A stretch of 64,000 bases of DNA from Arthrobacter antibioticus (GCF_030063205.1 NZ_JASISQ010000006.1:167914-231913), one strand, 5' to 3'. Shown: positions 1 through 10,190, counted from the stretch's first letter. The notes: a model not told the origin generated them from the sequence alone. Translations and numbers: made by a program.

Positions 1-58
1 TATGAAGGACTTCGATGCAGTGGTAGAAGAGATCTACCTGAGCAAGAAACCCGCCTAA
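1..58 (+). CDS. C-terminal tail of an unidentified gene (5' end outside window)
   Basis: An open frame entered from the left edge reads MKDFDAVVEEIYLSKKPA and stops with TAA at 56-58. The in-frame ATG at position 2 would give only 18 residues and no ribosome site can be seen, so this is more likely the end of a longer plus-strand gene. The tail is acidic then basic and has no recognisable motif. It is convergent with pyruvate carboxylase and followed by a large inverted repeat. Function unknown. Confidence 0.5.
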   Translation, partial: MKDFDAVVEEIYLSKKPA

Positions 59-82
59 AGCCAGGCAGCCGCGCAGCCAAAA

Positions 83-172
83 GGCGGCGCCGGCTCCCGG
101 AGCGGGGATGGATTTTCAAGGTCGCCCAGCGGCCGAGGAAATCTCAGCGTCCGCGAGGGAGCCGGCGCCGCC
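83..172. terminator. Large inverted repeat between convergent genes, candidate bidirectional terminator
   Basis: Perfect 16-bp inverted arms GGCGGCGCCGGCTCCC (83-98) and its complement (157-172) are separated by a 58-nt spacer. The left arm is preceded by CCAAAA and the right arm followed by CTCTTT, so each direction has a weak T-rich tail. It lies between the end of the left-edge gene and the stop of pyruvate carboxylase, which fits a shared terminator. The spacer is unusually long for a classical intrinsic terminator. Confidence 0.6.
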
Positions 173-208
173 CTCTTTAGTTAAGGGGGCCGGAGCCGCC
201 ATGTGCTG

Positions 209-3200
209 TTAGGAGATCACCACCAGCAGGTCCCCACCCTGCACCTGAGCTACGCCGGAGACTGCCAGGCGGGAGACTGTGCCACCCACCGGGGTAGTAA
301 TCGAAGCCTCCATTTTCATGGCTTCGATGGTGGCAACCGTCGCGCCAGCCTCAACCACATCGCCAACAACGAGCATGACGCTCACGGCTCCGGCGAAGGG
401 TGCAGCGATTTGTCCTGGCACGCTCTCGTCAGCCTGTTCAGCAGCCTTGACGGTGCTTTCGATGCTGCGATCACGCACAGTGATGGGACGGCTTTGGCCG
501 TTGAGCTTGCACACAACTGTGCGCATTCCCTTCTCATCCGGCTCAGAGATCGTCTCAAGTGCCGCGATCAGGCGTACGCCCTTATCCAGATCCAGAGCGT
601 GCTCAACCCCACGGCGTAAACCAAACAAGTAGTCACGTGTGTCGAGGACTGAAACATCACCGTACGCCTCACGAACAGCTTCAAATGCTTTGGTGGGTCC
701 AGCGAAGAGTAAGCGGTTCAACGCCGCCCTGCGGGTAGCACTGTCACCGGCGAGCTCGGCGCTGTCAGCTGGGCTGAGAACGCCCATCCGATCAGTCAGA
801 GTGCGGCCCTGCAGCGCTTTGGTGCGGAATGGCTCAGGCCAGCCGCCCGGCGGGGTACCCAATTCTCCACCCAGGAAGCCCACCACAGAGTCCGGGATGT
901 CATAATTTTCTGGATTCTCCTGAAAGTCGGCAGGGTCGGCCTTGATACCCACCAAATGCAGGGCAAGATCGCCCACAACTTTAGAGGAGGGGGTGACCTT
1001 TACAAGGTGGCCAAGAATTTTGTCCGCAGCCGTGTACATGTCCTCGATTTCTTCAAATCGCTCCCCCAGCCCCAGCGCAATGGCCTGCTGACGCAAATTG
1101 GAAAGTTGCCCACCGGGAATTTCATGCTGGTAAACCCTGCCGGTGGGTGCTGTAAGTCCTGATTCAAACGGTGAGTACAGGCGTCGCACGGCTTCCCAAT
1201 ACGGTTCAAGGGAGCTGATGGCGGCTAGGTCAATGCCAGTGTCGCGCTCGGTGTGAGCCAATGCGGCAACGAGGGCAGAGGCTGAGGGCTGGCTTGTTGT
1301 CCCTGCCAGTGCGGCGGAGGCAACGTCAACGGCGTCGACCCCTGCATTAATGGCCGCCATCAGCGTAGCCAGCTGGCCACCTGCGGTGTCATGAGTGTGC
1401 AGGTGCACCGGCAGTTCGAAGCGCTCGCGCAGGGCCGTCACCAGTTTGGCTGCCGCAGCGGGGCGCAGGACCCCCGCCATATCCTTGATCGCCAGGATAT
1501 GGGCACCGGCGTCTACGATCCGCTGGGCCAGCTCCACGTAGTAATCGAGAGTGTAGATTTTTTCGGCAGGATCCAATAGATCGCCTGTGTAGCAAAGCGC
1601 CACTTCAGCCACTGCAGTTCCGGTGGCCCGCACGGCCCTAATGGCCGGCTCCATCTGGTCCACGTCGTTGAGGGCGTCGAAAATCCGGAAGATATCAATT
1701 CCGCTGGAGGCAGCCTCCTGAACAAATGCATCGGTGACTTCGCTAGGGTACGGCGTATAGCCCACCGTGTTTCGTCCGCGCAGGAGCATTTGCAGGCAGA
1801 CGTTCGGCAGCGCAACACGGAGCTGCTCCAGTCGCTGCCACGGGTCTTCACCGAGGAACCGCAGCGAAACGTCATAGGTGGCCCCGCCCCAAGCCTCAAC
1901 CGAGAGCAGCGCCGGAGTCAGCACAGATACGGCTGGGCCCGGCGCAAGCAGGTCCCTGGTACGCACCCTGGTGGCCAGCAATGACTGGTGGGCGTCTCTG
2001 AACGTGGTATCCGTCACAGCTACAGCGGTTTGTGCACGCAAAGCTGCAGCGAAGCCTTCCGGGCCCAGCTCTGCCAATTGTTGCCGGGTTCCGGCCGGAG
2101 CCGAGTCCAGATCAACTTCAGGGAGTTTACGGGCCGGGTCTTCTAGCGCCGTTAGCTCACCGTGAGGCTTGTTGACAGTTGTATCCGCCAACCAGGTCAG
2201 CAGCTTTGTACCGCGATCCGAAGACACGTGGGAGTTCAATAATTCCGGGCGCTCATCAATAAATGAGGTGGCCACGTCTCCGGCGTTGAATGCGGGGTCA
2301 GCAAGAACTGCCTGCAGGAAGGCGATATTTGTTGAGACGCCGCGGATGCGGAATTCAGCCAGCGCACGGCGGGCACGGGAAACGGCTGCACCGTAGTCGC
2401 GTCCGCGGCATGTGAGCTTCACCAGCATGGAATCAAAGTGCGGGCTGATCTCGGCCCCTGCATAGATGGTTCCGCCGTCGAGCCTGACACCCGCCCCACC
2501 GGCTGAACGGTAGGTAGTAATCTCTCCGACGTCTGGGCGGAACCCGTTGGACGGATCTTCAGTGGTGATTCTGCACTGCAGTGCAGCACCCTTGACATGC
2601 ACAGAGTCCTGGCTCAGACCAAGATCCGCCAGGGTCTCTCCGGCAGCGATTCGCAGCTGAGCCTGGACCAGATCAACATCTGTGATTTCTTCCGTGACGG
2701 TGTGTTCAACCTGAATACGCGGGTTCATCTCAATGAAGACGTGCTGACCGGCACGTTCACCAACAGTGTCTACCAGGAACTCAACGGTGCCGGCATTGAC
2801 ATAGCCCATGGCTTTGGCAAACTTCACAGCGTCGCTGTGCAACGCCTTGCGGATGTTCTCGTCCAAATTGGGGGCTGGGGCGATCTCAACCACTTTTTGG
2901 TGGCGGCGTTGCAAGGAACAGTCGCGTTCAAAAAGGTGAATCACGTTACCTTCGCCGTCGGCGAGGATTTGAACCTCAATGTGGCGCGGGCGTAGTACTG
3001 CTTGCTCGAGGAACATGGTGGCGTCACCAAAGGCGGCATCCGCTTCACGCATGGCAGCCTTGAGCGCCTCCTCCAAGTCCTCAGCCTTTTCAACACGACG
3101 CATACCGCGCCCGCCGCCGCCTGCCACAGCCTTGGCAAAAATGGGGTAACCGATCTCTGCGGCAGCACCAAGGAGGAACTCCAAGTCATCGCTGGGCGCG

Positions 3201-3604
3201 CTTGACTTCAGAACAGGGATCCCTGCCTTGCGCGCAGCTTCCAGCGCGTGAACCTTGTTTCCGGTGAGTTCAAGCACCTCAGCCGGTGGCCCCACGAAAG
3301 TTATGCCAGCTTCTCTGGCAGCCGCTGCCAAGTCCGGATTTTCAGAGAGGAATCCGTACCCGGGGTAGATGGCATCTGCTCCGGATTCCTTAGCCACCCG
3401 AATCACTTCTGCCACATCCAGGTACGCCCGGACAGGGTGGCCCTCTTCACCAATCAGGTAGGCTTCATCTGCCTTTTGGCGGTGAATAGAGGTCCGGTCT
3501 TCGTAGGGGTATACCGCAACCGTCTTGGCACCAAGCTCGTAGCTGGCACGGAAGGCCCGGATCGCGATTTCTCCGCGGTTGGCAACCAGAATTTTCGAAA
3601 ACAT
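209..3604 (-). CDS. pyc: Pyruvate carboxylase
   Basis: Biotin-dependent, ATP-driven carboxylation of pyruvate to oxaloacetate, the main anaplerotic reaction. The 1131-aa protein has the single-chain order: biotin carboxylase starting MFSKILVANRGEIAIR with the ATP-grasp glycine loop GGGGRGMR and the EMNPRIQVEHTVTE motif; carboxyltransferase with the RDAHQS metal/pyruvate motif; and a C-terminal biotinyl domain with EAMKMEA, biotinyl lysine about residue 1097. The start at 3604 is chosen because AGGAG lies 5 nt upstream and the protein then begins at the family N-terminus; an upstream in-frame start would add 21 unrelated residues. It is monocistronic, with a repeat-rich upstream region. Very high certainty. 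Confidence 0.97.
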   Translation of the reverse strand: MFSKILVANRGEIAIRAFRASYELGAKTVAVYPYEDRTSIHRQKADEAYLIGEEGHPVRAYLDVAEVIRVAKESGADAIYPGYGFLSENPDLAAAAREAGITFVGPPAEVLELTGNKVHALEAARKAGIPVLKSSAPSDDLEFLLGAAAEIGYPIFAKAVAGGGGRGMRRVEKAEDLEEALKAAMREADAAFGDATMFLEQAVLRPRHIEVQILADGEGNVIHLFERDCSLQRRHQKVVEIAPAPNLDENIRKALHSDAVKFAKAMGYVNAGTVEFLVDTVGERAGQHVFIEMNPRIQVEHTVTEEITDVDLVQAQLRIAAGETLADLGLSQDSVHVKGAALQCRITTEDPSNGFRPDVGEITTYRSAGGAGVRLDGGTIYAGAEISPHFDSMLVKLTCRGRDYGAAVSRARRALAEFRIRGVSTNIAFLQAVLADPAFNAGDVATSFIDERPELLNSHVSSDRGTKLLTWLADTTVNKPHGELTALEDPARKLPEVDLDSAPAGTRQQLAELGPEGFAAALRAQTAVAVTDTTFRDAHQSLLATRVRTRDLLAPGPAVSVLTPALLSVEAWGGATYDVSLRFLGEDPWQRLEQLRVALPNVCLQMLLRGRNTVGYTPYPSEVTDAFVQEAASSGIDIFRIFDALNDVDQMEPAIRAVRATGTAVAEVALCYTGDLLDPAEKIYTLDYYVELAQRIVDAGAHILAIKDMAGVLRPAAAAKLVTALRERFELPVHLHTHDTAGGQLATLMAAINAGVDAVDVASAALAGTTSQPSASALVAALAHTERDTGIDLAAISSLEPYWEAVRRLYSPFESGLTAPTGRVYQHEIPGGQLSNLRQQAIALGLGERFEEIEDMYTAADKILGHLVKVTPSSKVVGDLALHLVGIKADPADFQENPENYDIPDSVVGFLGGELGTPPGGWPEPFRTKALQGRTLTDRMGVLSPADSAELAGDSATRRAALNRLLFAGPTKAFEAVREAYGDVSVLDTRDYLFGLRRGVEHALDLDKGVRLIAALETISEPDEKGMRTVVCKLNGQSRPITVRDRSIESTVKAAEQADESVPGQIAAPFAGAVSVMLVVGDVVEAGATVATIEAMKMEASITTPVGGTVSRLAVSGVAQVQGGDLLVVIS

Positions 3605-3802
3605 CCCACTCCTGTTTAAACGATTGTCAAGCGGAACAAGCTTTGGCCCTTGGCTCAAGGCTGCCAAGCTATGTCCCGCTAGCCAAGACAGCTACCGCAC
3701 GTGGTTACGCGCGGCGCCTGTCTCTTGGTAGAGGCTGTAATAAATCTATTGTTCGGCGAATCACATCAGTGCCCTTTAGGCGATGATTCCACTTCTGTGC
3801 CG

Positions 3803-3862
3803 TGACACAAAGTTGTGTTAGTTTCTCTCGCACACTAACAGCAACCAAATCCTGTAACACAA
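3803..3862. promoter_or_regulatory. Palindromic TAACACAA-type elements upstream of pyc
   Basis: The 347-bp gap between pyc and gcvP (3605-3951) holds no gene. It contains ACACAA-AG-TTGTGT (3805-3818), a perfect 6+6 inverted repeat; TGTTAGT (3816-3822) facing ACTAACA (3834-3840); and a third TAACACAA at 3855-3862. The repeated core upstream of a regulated metabolic gene suggests an operator. The cognate regulator cannot be named from sequence. Confidence 0.4.
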
Positions 3863-3951
3863 ATCACTTCCATGTCCGTAATAAAAAACCCGGGAACAAA
3901 AGTGTTGACACAGTTCCTTAAATATGGCCACGCCTGTTGCTCAGGACTGGG

Positions 3952-6888
3952 TCAAAAGACTTCAGCCAGCTCCTCCATAGACGGGCACGAGCACACAAGA
4001 TTTCGATCCCCAAAAGCCTGATCAATGCGGCGCACCACCGGCCAGTACTTGGCCCGCGGATCCACCCCTGCAGGGAAAACCGCTTCCTCCCTGCTGTACG
4101 GGTGTCCCCATTTCTGGGCAATACTTTGCGCCGTGTGTGGGGCGTTGCCCAGTGGATTGTCATCAGTTGGCCAGAGACCGTCCTGCACCGCCGCGATTTC
4201 CTTGCGGATAGCAATCATGGCATTAATGAACCGCTCGATCTCACCCAAGTCCTCAGACTCAGTGGGCTCGATCATCAAGGTTCCGGCTACTGGGAAAGAC
4301 ATGGTTGGTGCATGGAAACCGTAGTCGATCAGACGTTTAGCTACATCGTCAACACTCACTCCGGAGTCTGCGGTAATACCGCGCAGATCCAGGATGCACT
4401 CATGCGCGACCAGGTCATGGGCGCCCGTGTAGAGGACCGGGTAGTGCTCACCCAAGCGGCGGGCGATGTAGTTTGCCGACAGGATCGCAGTCTGGGTTGC
4501 CAGCCGGAGTCCGTCGGGGCCCATCATGCGAATGTAGGCCCACGAAATGGGCAGGATCGACGCCGAACCGTACGGTGCACTGGAGACCAGCCCCACCGAA
4601 GACTTAGCTCCGAGCTCACGGGCAGGCAAGTGCTTGGCCAAATGTGCACCAACGGCTACCGGGCCAACACCAGGACCCCCGCCGCCGTGCGGAATGCAGA
4701 AAGTCTTATGCAAATTCAGGTGCGAAACATCGGCACCGAACTTACCCGGCTGTGCCAACCCAACCAAAGCGTTCAGGTTGGCGCCATCAACGTAAACCTG
4801 ACCACCGGCGTCGTGAATCATGGCGCAAATGCTGCTGATCGAGGTCTCAAACACACCATGCGTCGAAGGATAGGTGACCATGATGGCCGCCAAGTTTTCT
4901 TCGTGGAGGTTGATCCGCCATTTCAGATCATCTATGTCGATATTGCCAAATCCGTCAGTGGCAACCGAAACAACTTTCAATCCTGCCATGACAGCCGAGG
5001 CCGCATTAGTACCGTGCGCAGAGGTGGGGATCAAGACGATATCGCGATCCGGGTTGCCGTTCTCCACATGAAAAGCCCGGATAGCCATCAGCCCGGCAAA
5101 CTCCCCCTGTGAGCCGGCATTGGGTTGCACAGAAACAGCGTCGTAGCCGGTGATCTCCGCCAACCACGCTTCCAACTGTGTTGCCAGCTCTACGATCCCT
5201 ACCGTGTCCGTAGCCGGTGCGAAGGGATGTAACTGGGAGAATTCCGGCCAGGTCACTGCCGCCATTTCGGCTGTGGCATTCAATTTCATGGTGCACGAGC
5301 CCAACGGAATCATGCCACGGTCAAGGGCGTAGTCCGCGTCGGAAAGTTTGCGCAGGTAGCGCAGCATCTGCGTTTCAGAGTTGTGCGCATGAAACACCGC
5401 GTTGCTCATGTATCCGGTAGAGCGGGCGGGGGTGGGCAATTCTACGGCGCGGGCCTCCCTCGCCTCACGCGCCGGCCCGGTGCCACCGTTCTGAACGGGC
5501 ACCTGACCGGCTAAGAGCCTTGAAATTTCAGCTACATCGGCATCCGTAGTAGTTTCATCAACCGCAATTTGTACATGGTCGTGGTCAACGTGGCGTAGGA
5601 GGATCCCTGCGCGGTGGGCTGCTGCAACTAGTTCAGCTGCCGCATGTCCGCTACCAGCAGCGACCCGAATTTTGAGTGTGTCGAAGTAGTTTGTGTGCAC
5701 CACGGCATGCCCGGAGTCCGTGGCCGCCGTTGCTACGGCCTTGGCGCGGGTATGTACTGCGGTAGCGATCCTGCGCAGCCCGTCAGGTCCGTGGTAGAGA
5801 GCGTACATGCCTGCCATGACGGCCAAGAGTACTTGGGCGGTGCAGATGTTAGAGGTGGCCTTCTCCCGGCGGATGTGCTGCTCGCGGGTCTGCAATGCCA
5901 ACCGGTATCCCGGATTACCCGCTGCATCCTTGGAGACACCCACCAAGCGGCCAGGCAGTGCGCGCTCAAGGCCCTGACGAACCGCCATGTACCCTGCGTG
6001 TGGGCCGCCAAAGCCCATAGGCACGCCGAAACGTTGAGATGTCCCCACCGCAAGGTCCGCACCCAACTCACCCGGAGATTCCAGCAGGGTCAGGGCCAGC
6101 AGGTCAGCGGCCACAGCTACTACGGCTTTCCGTTCTTTGGCTGCGGCAATGATCGGGGCAATGTCCCGGATGAGCCCGGAATCCCCCGGGTACTGCAGAA
6201 GCACACCAAAGAACGCAACATCAGGGAGCTTTTCATCAAAGTTATGCGCTAGCACCGGGATGCCCATGGCCTTGGCGCGCGTATGCACTACAGCGAGAGT
6301 CTGCGGGAACGCATCAGCATCAACCAACAGGACGGCATCCTGCGCTGCTGTGCGATTACTGCGGCGCATCAGTGCCACCGCCTCAGCTGCCGCCGTTCCT
6401 TCATCAAGCATGGAAGCGTTGGCTGTCACCATCCCGGTCAGGTCTGCCACCACTGTTTGAAAATTCAGCAGCGCCTCGAGCCGGCCCTGGGAGATTTCCG
6501 GCTGGTACGGCGTATATGCCGTGTACCACGCGGGAGACTCCAGCACGTTGCGTTGGATGACCCCAGGGGTGTGCGTGCCGTAGTAGCCTTGACCGATAAA
6601 TGACTTGTTCAGCGTGTTCTTCGCTGCCAACGACTTTAACTCGGCAAGCATGGCTTCCTCCGAAGCGGCTGCCGGCAAGGCCAGGGGGGCTGTGGTGTAG
6701 ATGGATTTGGGCAGCGCGGCTGTTGAAAGCTCCTCCAAAGAAGCGAATCCTAGGGTGCTCAACATATGATGAACGTGGGGTTGCGCAGTAACCCCAATGT
6801 GTCGATCACTAAAAACGGCCGACACAAGGTTGTTTGTGTCTTGGCGCCCGGGTAAATTCTCAGGGGTGTTTGTCAATGGGTTCTCCAA
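3952..6888 (-). CDS. gcvP: Glycine dehydrogenase (decarboxylating), glycine cleavage P protein
   Basis: PLP enzyme that decarboxylates glycine and passes the aminomethyl group to the lipoyl arm of GcvH. The 978-aa chain is the fused single-subunit form. The N-terminal half carries [20 protein letters not shown] and the C-terminal half the catalytic region [18 protein letters not shown], with the PLP lysine at residue 728. Length is typical (about 950-980 aa). GcvH lies at 10.8-11.2 kb; gcvT is not in the window. Upstream is a 91-bp divergent spacer to a ParA-like gene. I looked for a glycine riboswitch upstream and saw no convincing aptamer. Confidence 0.97.
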   Translation of the reverse strand: MENPLTNTPENLPGRQDTNNLVSAVFSDRHIGVTAQPHVHHMLSTLGFASLEELSTAALPKSIYTTAPLALPAAASEEAMLAELKSLAAKNTLNKSFIGQGYYGTHTPGVIQRNVLESPAWYTAYTPYQPEISQGRLEALLNFQTVVADLTGMVTANASMLDEGTAAAEAVALMRRSNRTAAQDAVLLVDADAFPQTLAVVHTRAKAMGIPVLAHNFDEKLPDVAFFGVLLQYPGDSGLIRDIAPIIAAAKERKAVVAVAADLLALTLLESPGELGADLAVGTSQRFGVPMGFGGPHAGYMAVRQGLERALPGRLVGVSKDAAGNPGYRLALQTREQHIRREKATSNICTAQVLLAVMAGMYALYHGPDGLRRIATAVHTRAKAVATAATDSGHAVVHTNYFDTLKIRVAAGSGHAAAELVAAAHRAGILLRHVDHDHVQIAVDETTTDADVAEISRLLAGQVPVQNGGTGPAREAREARAVELPTPARSTGYMSNAVFHAHNSETQMLRYLRKLSDADYALDRGMIPLGSCTMKLNATAEMAAVTWPEFSQLHPFAPATDTVGIVELATQLEAWLAEITGYDAVSVQPNAGSQGEFAGLMAIRAFHVENGNPDRDIVLIPTSAHGTNAASAVMAGLKVVSVATDGFGNIDIDDLKWRINLHEENLAAIMVTYPSTHGVFETSISSICAMIHDAGGQVYVDGANLNALVGLAQPGKFGADVSHLNLHKTFCIPHGGGGPGVGPVAVGAHLAKHLPARELGAKSSVGLVSSAPYGSASILPISWAYIRMMGPDGLRLATQTAILSANYIARRLGEHYPVLYTGAHDLVAHECILDLRGITADSGVSVDDVAKRLIDYGFHAPTMSFPVAGTLMIEPTESEDLGEIERFINAMIAIRKEIAAVQDGLWPTDDNPLGNAPHTAQSIAQKWGHPYSREEAVFPAGVDPRAKYWPVVRRIDQAFGDRNLVCSCPSMEELAEVF

Positions 6889-6979
6889 GTCGCGAACGTT
6901 CCACAGCTATTGTATGTGTCAGAGCTATTCGCAGCAGCACAAGATTTAGGTAAGCAACGCAAAGGGTAATGGTTCATCC

Positions 6980-7816
6980 GTGCAAGTAGTGAGTATCAGC
7001 AGCCTCAAAGGCGGCGTCGGCAAAACGTCAGTCACGCTTGGCTTGGCCTCAGCAGCCTTGGCCGCCGGCATCCCAACCTTGGTGATCGATCTTGATCCCC
7101 ATGCCGACGCCACCACTGGGCTCGGTGTAGCCGCGCGTGGGCAATTGGACATCGGTCAACTGATCAAGAATTCTCGTAAAGCTGACTTAGCAGCCAACGT
7201 TGTGCCCAGTGGTTGGCTTGCAGCGCACCAGAGCGAGAACGAAAGCACACCAACGCTCGACGTCGCCATGGGCTCTGCCTTCAGCGGGATCTACGATAGG
7301 CCAGATCTTGGCAAACGAGACCTTCGCCGCCTTGCCACAATCTTAGCCAATGCAGACCGTGACGGCACAGCGCCATACCAACTAGTGCTTATCGATTGCC
7401 CTCCCTCACTAAACGGGCTCACCCGCATGGCGTGGACAGCAAGTAGCCGGGTGCTGTTGGTTGCCGAGCCTGGGCTGTTCTCTGTTGCCGGCACACAGCG
7501 CACGCTTCGGGCTATTGAACTTTTCCGCACCGAATTCGCTCCAGCGTTAGTTCCTGCCGGCATCGTTGCCAACAGGGTGCGCACAGGTTCCAATGAGCAT
7601 GCCTACAGATTGTCTGAAATGAAGACTATGTTTGGCGAACTGCTTCTCTCACCCACGATCCCTGAGCAGGCAAACTGGCAGCAGATACAGGGTGCGGCGC
7701 ACCCTGTGCACCAGTGGCCCGGAGACTCGGCAAAGAACGCCTCAGCTCTCTTTGACAGTTTGTTGGATTCAGTGCTGAACCAAAGCGCCACCCGCAGCCG
7801 CCTCTACCGCGGCTGA
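6980..7816 (+). CDS. ParA/MinD-family ATPase
   Basis: A 278-aa P-loop ATPase of the ParA/Soj type. The N-terminus reads SSLKGGVGKT (deviant Walker A), followed by LVIDLDPHADATTGLG (switch I) and a Walker B-like stretch LVLIDCPPSLNG near the middle. The start is GTG at 6980, placing MQVVSISSLKGGVGKT at the N-terminus as in the family; AAAGGG lies somewhat far upstream. No ParB-like gene or parS site is visible nearby. It stands alone on the plus strand between gcvP and the garA-merR group, and a second ParA of the chromosomal scpAB type occurs at 23.9 kb. Its cargo is unknown. Confidence 0.85.
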   Translation: MQVVSISSLKGGVGKTSVTLGLASAALAAGIPTLVIDLDPHADATTGLGVAARGQLDIGQLIKNSRKADLAANVVPSGWLAAHQSENESTPTLDVAMGSAFSGIYDRPDLGKRDLRRLATILANADRDGTAPYQLVLIDCPPSLNGLTRMAWTASSRVLLVAEPGLFSVAGTQRTLRAIELFRTEFAPALVPAGIVANRVRTGSNEHAYRLSEMKTMFGELLLSPTIPEQANWQQIQGAAHPVHQWPGDSAKNASALFDSLLDSVLNQSATRSRLYRG

Positions 7817-8035
7817 GCAAGCCTACTTCGCCAAGAGCCGCCAGCATGATGCTCTTGCCCGGCCAATAAATGAAACCACATTAACAGTAGCCGTTACTAG
7901 CTCTCCAGTGGTGGAGAGTCTCAACCATTACTACGGGCTAGTTGAAATACACATTGAGGGGGAAATGTATTTGAGCATGACTGACTCAAAAACCAGAACC
8001 TGTTGCTAATTCTTCCCGGTTCCACTTCTAGCTGT

Positions 8036-8064
8036 AGTTGGTTCTAGGAGAGTTGGTTCTAGGA
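8036..8064. repeat. 15-bp tandem repeat spanning the stop of merR2
   Basis: AGTTGGTTCTAGGA occurs at 8036-8049 and again at 8051-8064, a 15-bp period. The stop codon of the MerR gene (CTA on the plus strand, 8059-8061) lies inside the second copy, so the duplication placed a second copy of the gene's last bases just past its end. Confidence 0.8.
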
Positions 8065-8652
8065 AATCTTGCGGGTTTCCCGGCGCTTACCCAGCTCATC
8101 ATCGGGGAAGCTCTGCACGGCTGCATGCTCACTGGGCAACGACGCCAAACTACCTTCAACTTCTCGCCAGACACGTCCCACGGCGATCCCAAAGACACCT
8201 TGGCCACCCTGGACAAGGTCAATGACCTCATCCGCTGAGGTGCATTCATAGACTGATGCGCCATCACTCATCAAAGTGATTTGGGCCAGATCTTCAACGC
8301 CACGTTCGCGCAGGTGTTCAACGGCCGCGCGAATCTGCTGCAGCGAAACACCTGTGTCCAACAACCGCTTGACAACCTTCAAAACGAGAATGTCCCGGAA
8401 ACCATAGAGCCGTTGCGAACCGGAACCGGCTGCTCCGCGCACGGCAGGTTCCACCAGTCCCGTCCGGGCCCAGTAATCCAGTTGGCGGTAGGTGATACCG
8501 GCGGCCTTGCAGGCTGTTGGCCCTCGGTAGCCTGCGTTTTCATCCAGTACGGGCAGATCTTCAGTGAAAAGCAAACCCTGCGAACCTGCCTTCATGGCAG
8601 TGCTGGGGACAACGGCTGCCGTTAGCTCGCCGGCGTCACTCTTAGCACTCAC
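8059..8652 (-). CDS. MerR-family transcriptional regulator (Rv1830-like)
   Basis: A 197-aa regulator with an N-terminal MerR winged-helix domain: GYRGPTACKAAGITYRQLDY, then the WARTGLVEP wing and QRLYGFRDILVLKVVKRLLD, followed by a helical tail. No cysteine metal-binding loop is seen, so it is not a metal sensor of the classic kind. The start is GTG at 8652, with AGGAGG at 8658-8663; earlier in-frame starts would add 62 low-complexity residues through the promoter region. Position beside DUF151 and a second MerR matches Rv1828-Rv1830 of M. tuberculosis. Target genes are unknown. Confidence 0.9.
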   Translation of the reverse strand: MSAKSDAGELTAAVVPSTAMKAGSQGLLFTEDLPVLDENAGYRGPTACKAAGITYRQLDYWARTGLVEPAVRGAAGSGSQRLYGFRDILVLKVVKRLLDTGVSLQQIRAAVEHLRERGVEDLAQITLMSDGASVYECTSADEVIDLVQGGQGVFGIAVGRVWREVEGSLASLPSEHAAVQSFPDDELGKRRETRKIS

Positions 8653-8916
8653 GTGGATCCTCCTGTTCACAGCCCCCTGGACGGTTGGTTTGCTGACACA
8701 CGGCCAAGGCCAGACACGTCGAGGGCGAGCTTTACGGGCTCGTACCTCAAGTGTGCCCGTGCCAGCCGAAGCTTGCAATGGGGAACTCGATACTCCGACG
8801 TTAGAGGGGTGCGGGACCAAGGTCAAAGACGTCTGCACAACAATTTAACCGTGTCGAAAGTTTCAGCTTCAAGTTTAACCTTAGACATTGTCCAAAAAAC
8901 GTGAAATCCGGCGAAA

Positions 8917-9423
8917 TTACTTGTCAAAGTCTTCCGGTTCGACCTCATTGAGGAATTCCCTAAATTGACGTACTTCACGTTCTTTCGCCTCATCGTCAGC
9001 GACAGCTTGCTCATTGCCATCCTGGTCGTGATCGCCAATGACAACCCCGGCTTCATCCACGAGAGACTCCGCAGCCCAAATGGGGCATTGTGCTCGCTGA
9101 GCGATGGCGATGGCGTCTGAGGCTCGCGAACCAATGATGGTTCCGTTATCAAAAACCAGTTCGGCGTAGAAGACGCTGTCTTCAACTTTTGTCAGGTTCA
9201 CTTGCGAAATACTGTGGCCTAGAGCCAGTACAACTCCGCAGAGCAGGTCATGAGTCAGAGGCCTTGGCGGCACAACGCCCTGCTCTGCCAAAGCTATGGC
9301 GGTGGCCTCAGAGGCACCTATCCAGATGGGGATATGACGCTCACCCATCAATTCACGCAGTAGGACCAGCGGCTGATTTGAGGGCATCTCTATTCGAACA
9401 CCGACAATTTTTACTTCAATCAC
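8917..9423 (-). CDS. DUF151 bifunctional nuclease-family protein
   Basis: A 168-aa protein with the DUF151 core: MIEVKIVGVRIEMPSNQPLV at the N-terminus, then RHIPIWIGASEATAIALA and SRASDAIAIAQRA, followed by an acidic tail ending EPEDFDK. Plant and bacterial members have been reported as DNase/RNase enzymes, but the actinobacterial role is not settled. The start is GTG at 9423, overlapping the upstream MerR stop by 4 bp (GTGA), which implies translational coupling. Homologue of Rv1829 by family and gene order. Confidence 0.9.
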   Translation of the reverse strand: MIEVKIVGVRIEMPSNQPLVLLRELMGERHIPIWIGASEATAIALAEQGVVPPRPLTHDLLCGVVLALGHSISQVNLTKVEDSVFYAELVFDNGTIIGSRASDAIAIAQRAQCPIWAAESLVDEAGVVIGDHDQDGNEQAVADDEAKEREVRQFREFLNEVEPEDFDK

Positions 9424-10184
9424 GGCGTTTCCATTTCGGCTATCCGGGCCTGCACCAGAGCACTATGCAATCCCAAACATAACTCGGCTATTTCCCGGGC
9501 CGCCTCAGCCGCCCGCATAGTTGAGGTGCTGCCCTTACGCGAGGACACGGGCCCAACGGCTCGCTCAACCAAACCAAATTCTCTTTCGGCAGCAGCCTGA
9601 AAGGGCCGCAAGTGCCGCGGTTCAAGTCCGTGTGCAGCCAAGGCGGTGCACGCTTGCGCAACTTTCAGGCCGTGATCATCAAATGTGCCATCCTGGAGCC
9701 CTATCAAGCCATAGCTGAGCATAGCTTCGTACAGCTCAGCACTGGCCCCGGATTCAGCGCACAGTTGCTCGGGTGTCAGCCGTCGTGATCGACTCTTAAG
9801 TTCCTTAGCAAGGTCCTCGGAGACCATCCGCGGCGTAATCGAAACACCCGGAGGTAGGTTCACCGGGGTGAGACCGGAGTCAATAGCATCCAAGTATTCG
9901 CGGATGACTTTCAATGGCAGGTAATGATCTCGCTGGAGAGCCAAAACAAAGCGCAGCCGTTCAACGTCGGAGTCATGGAACTGACGGTAACCGGCGGGCG
10001 TCCGCTGAGGGGTGATCAATCCCTTTTCTTCATAAAAGCGGATCTTGGATGCCGTGACAGTTGGGAAATCCGTGCACAGCAGGGCCAAAACCTCGCCAAT
10101 ATTCAAGACACCTCCGGCACCTAGATGCCGGTTAGTTTGGACGTCCACCAATCGGCTCCGGGCTCCAGTGCTCAGACTTCCCAC
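9420..10184 (-). CDS. ftsR: MerR-family regulator, FtsR-like (Rv1828-like)
   Basis: A 254-aa MerR-type regulator. The DNA-binding domain runs from VLNIGEVLALLCTDFPTVTA through KIRFYEEKGLITPQRT and GYRQFHDSDVERLRFVLALQ, followed by a long C-terminal regulatory region. In Corynebacterium glutamicum the orthologue at this position (FtsR) affects ftsZ expression; the symbol here rests on family and synteny only. The GTG start at 10184 is 6 bp after the garA stop and has a weak ribosome site. It is probably cotranscribed from garA into the DUF151 gene. Confidence 0.85.
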   Translation of the reverse strand: MGSLSTGARSRLVDVQTNRHLGAGGVLNIGEVLALLCTDFPTVTASKIRFYEEKGLITPQRTPAGYRQFHDSDVERLRFVLALQRDHYLPLKVIREYLDAIDSGLTPVNLPPGVSITPRMVSEDLAKELKSRSRRLTPEQLCAESGASAELYEAMLSYGLIGLQDGTFDDHGLKVAQACTALAAHGLEPRHLRPFQAAAEREFGLVERAVGPVSSRKGSTSTMRAAEAAREIAELCLGLHSALVQARIAEMETP

Positions 10185-10190
10185 AACGCC

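Noticed and set aside
3937..5112. 391-codon plus-strand open frame antisense to gcvP
   Set aside because: Entirely inside a clear gcvP gene; composition is that of a high-G+C shadow frame, with no recognisable domain.
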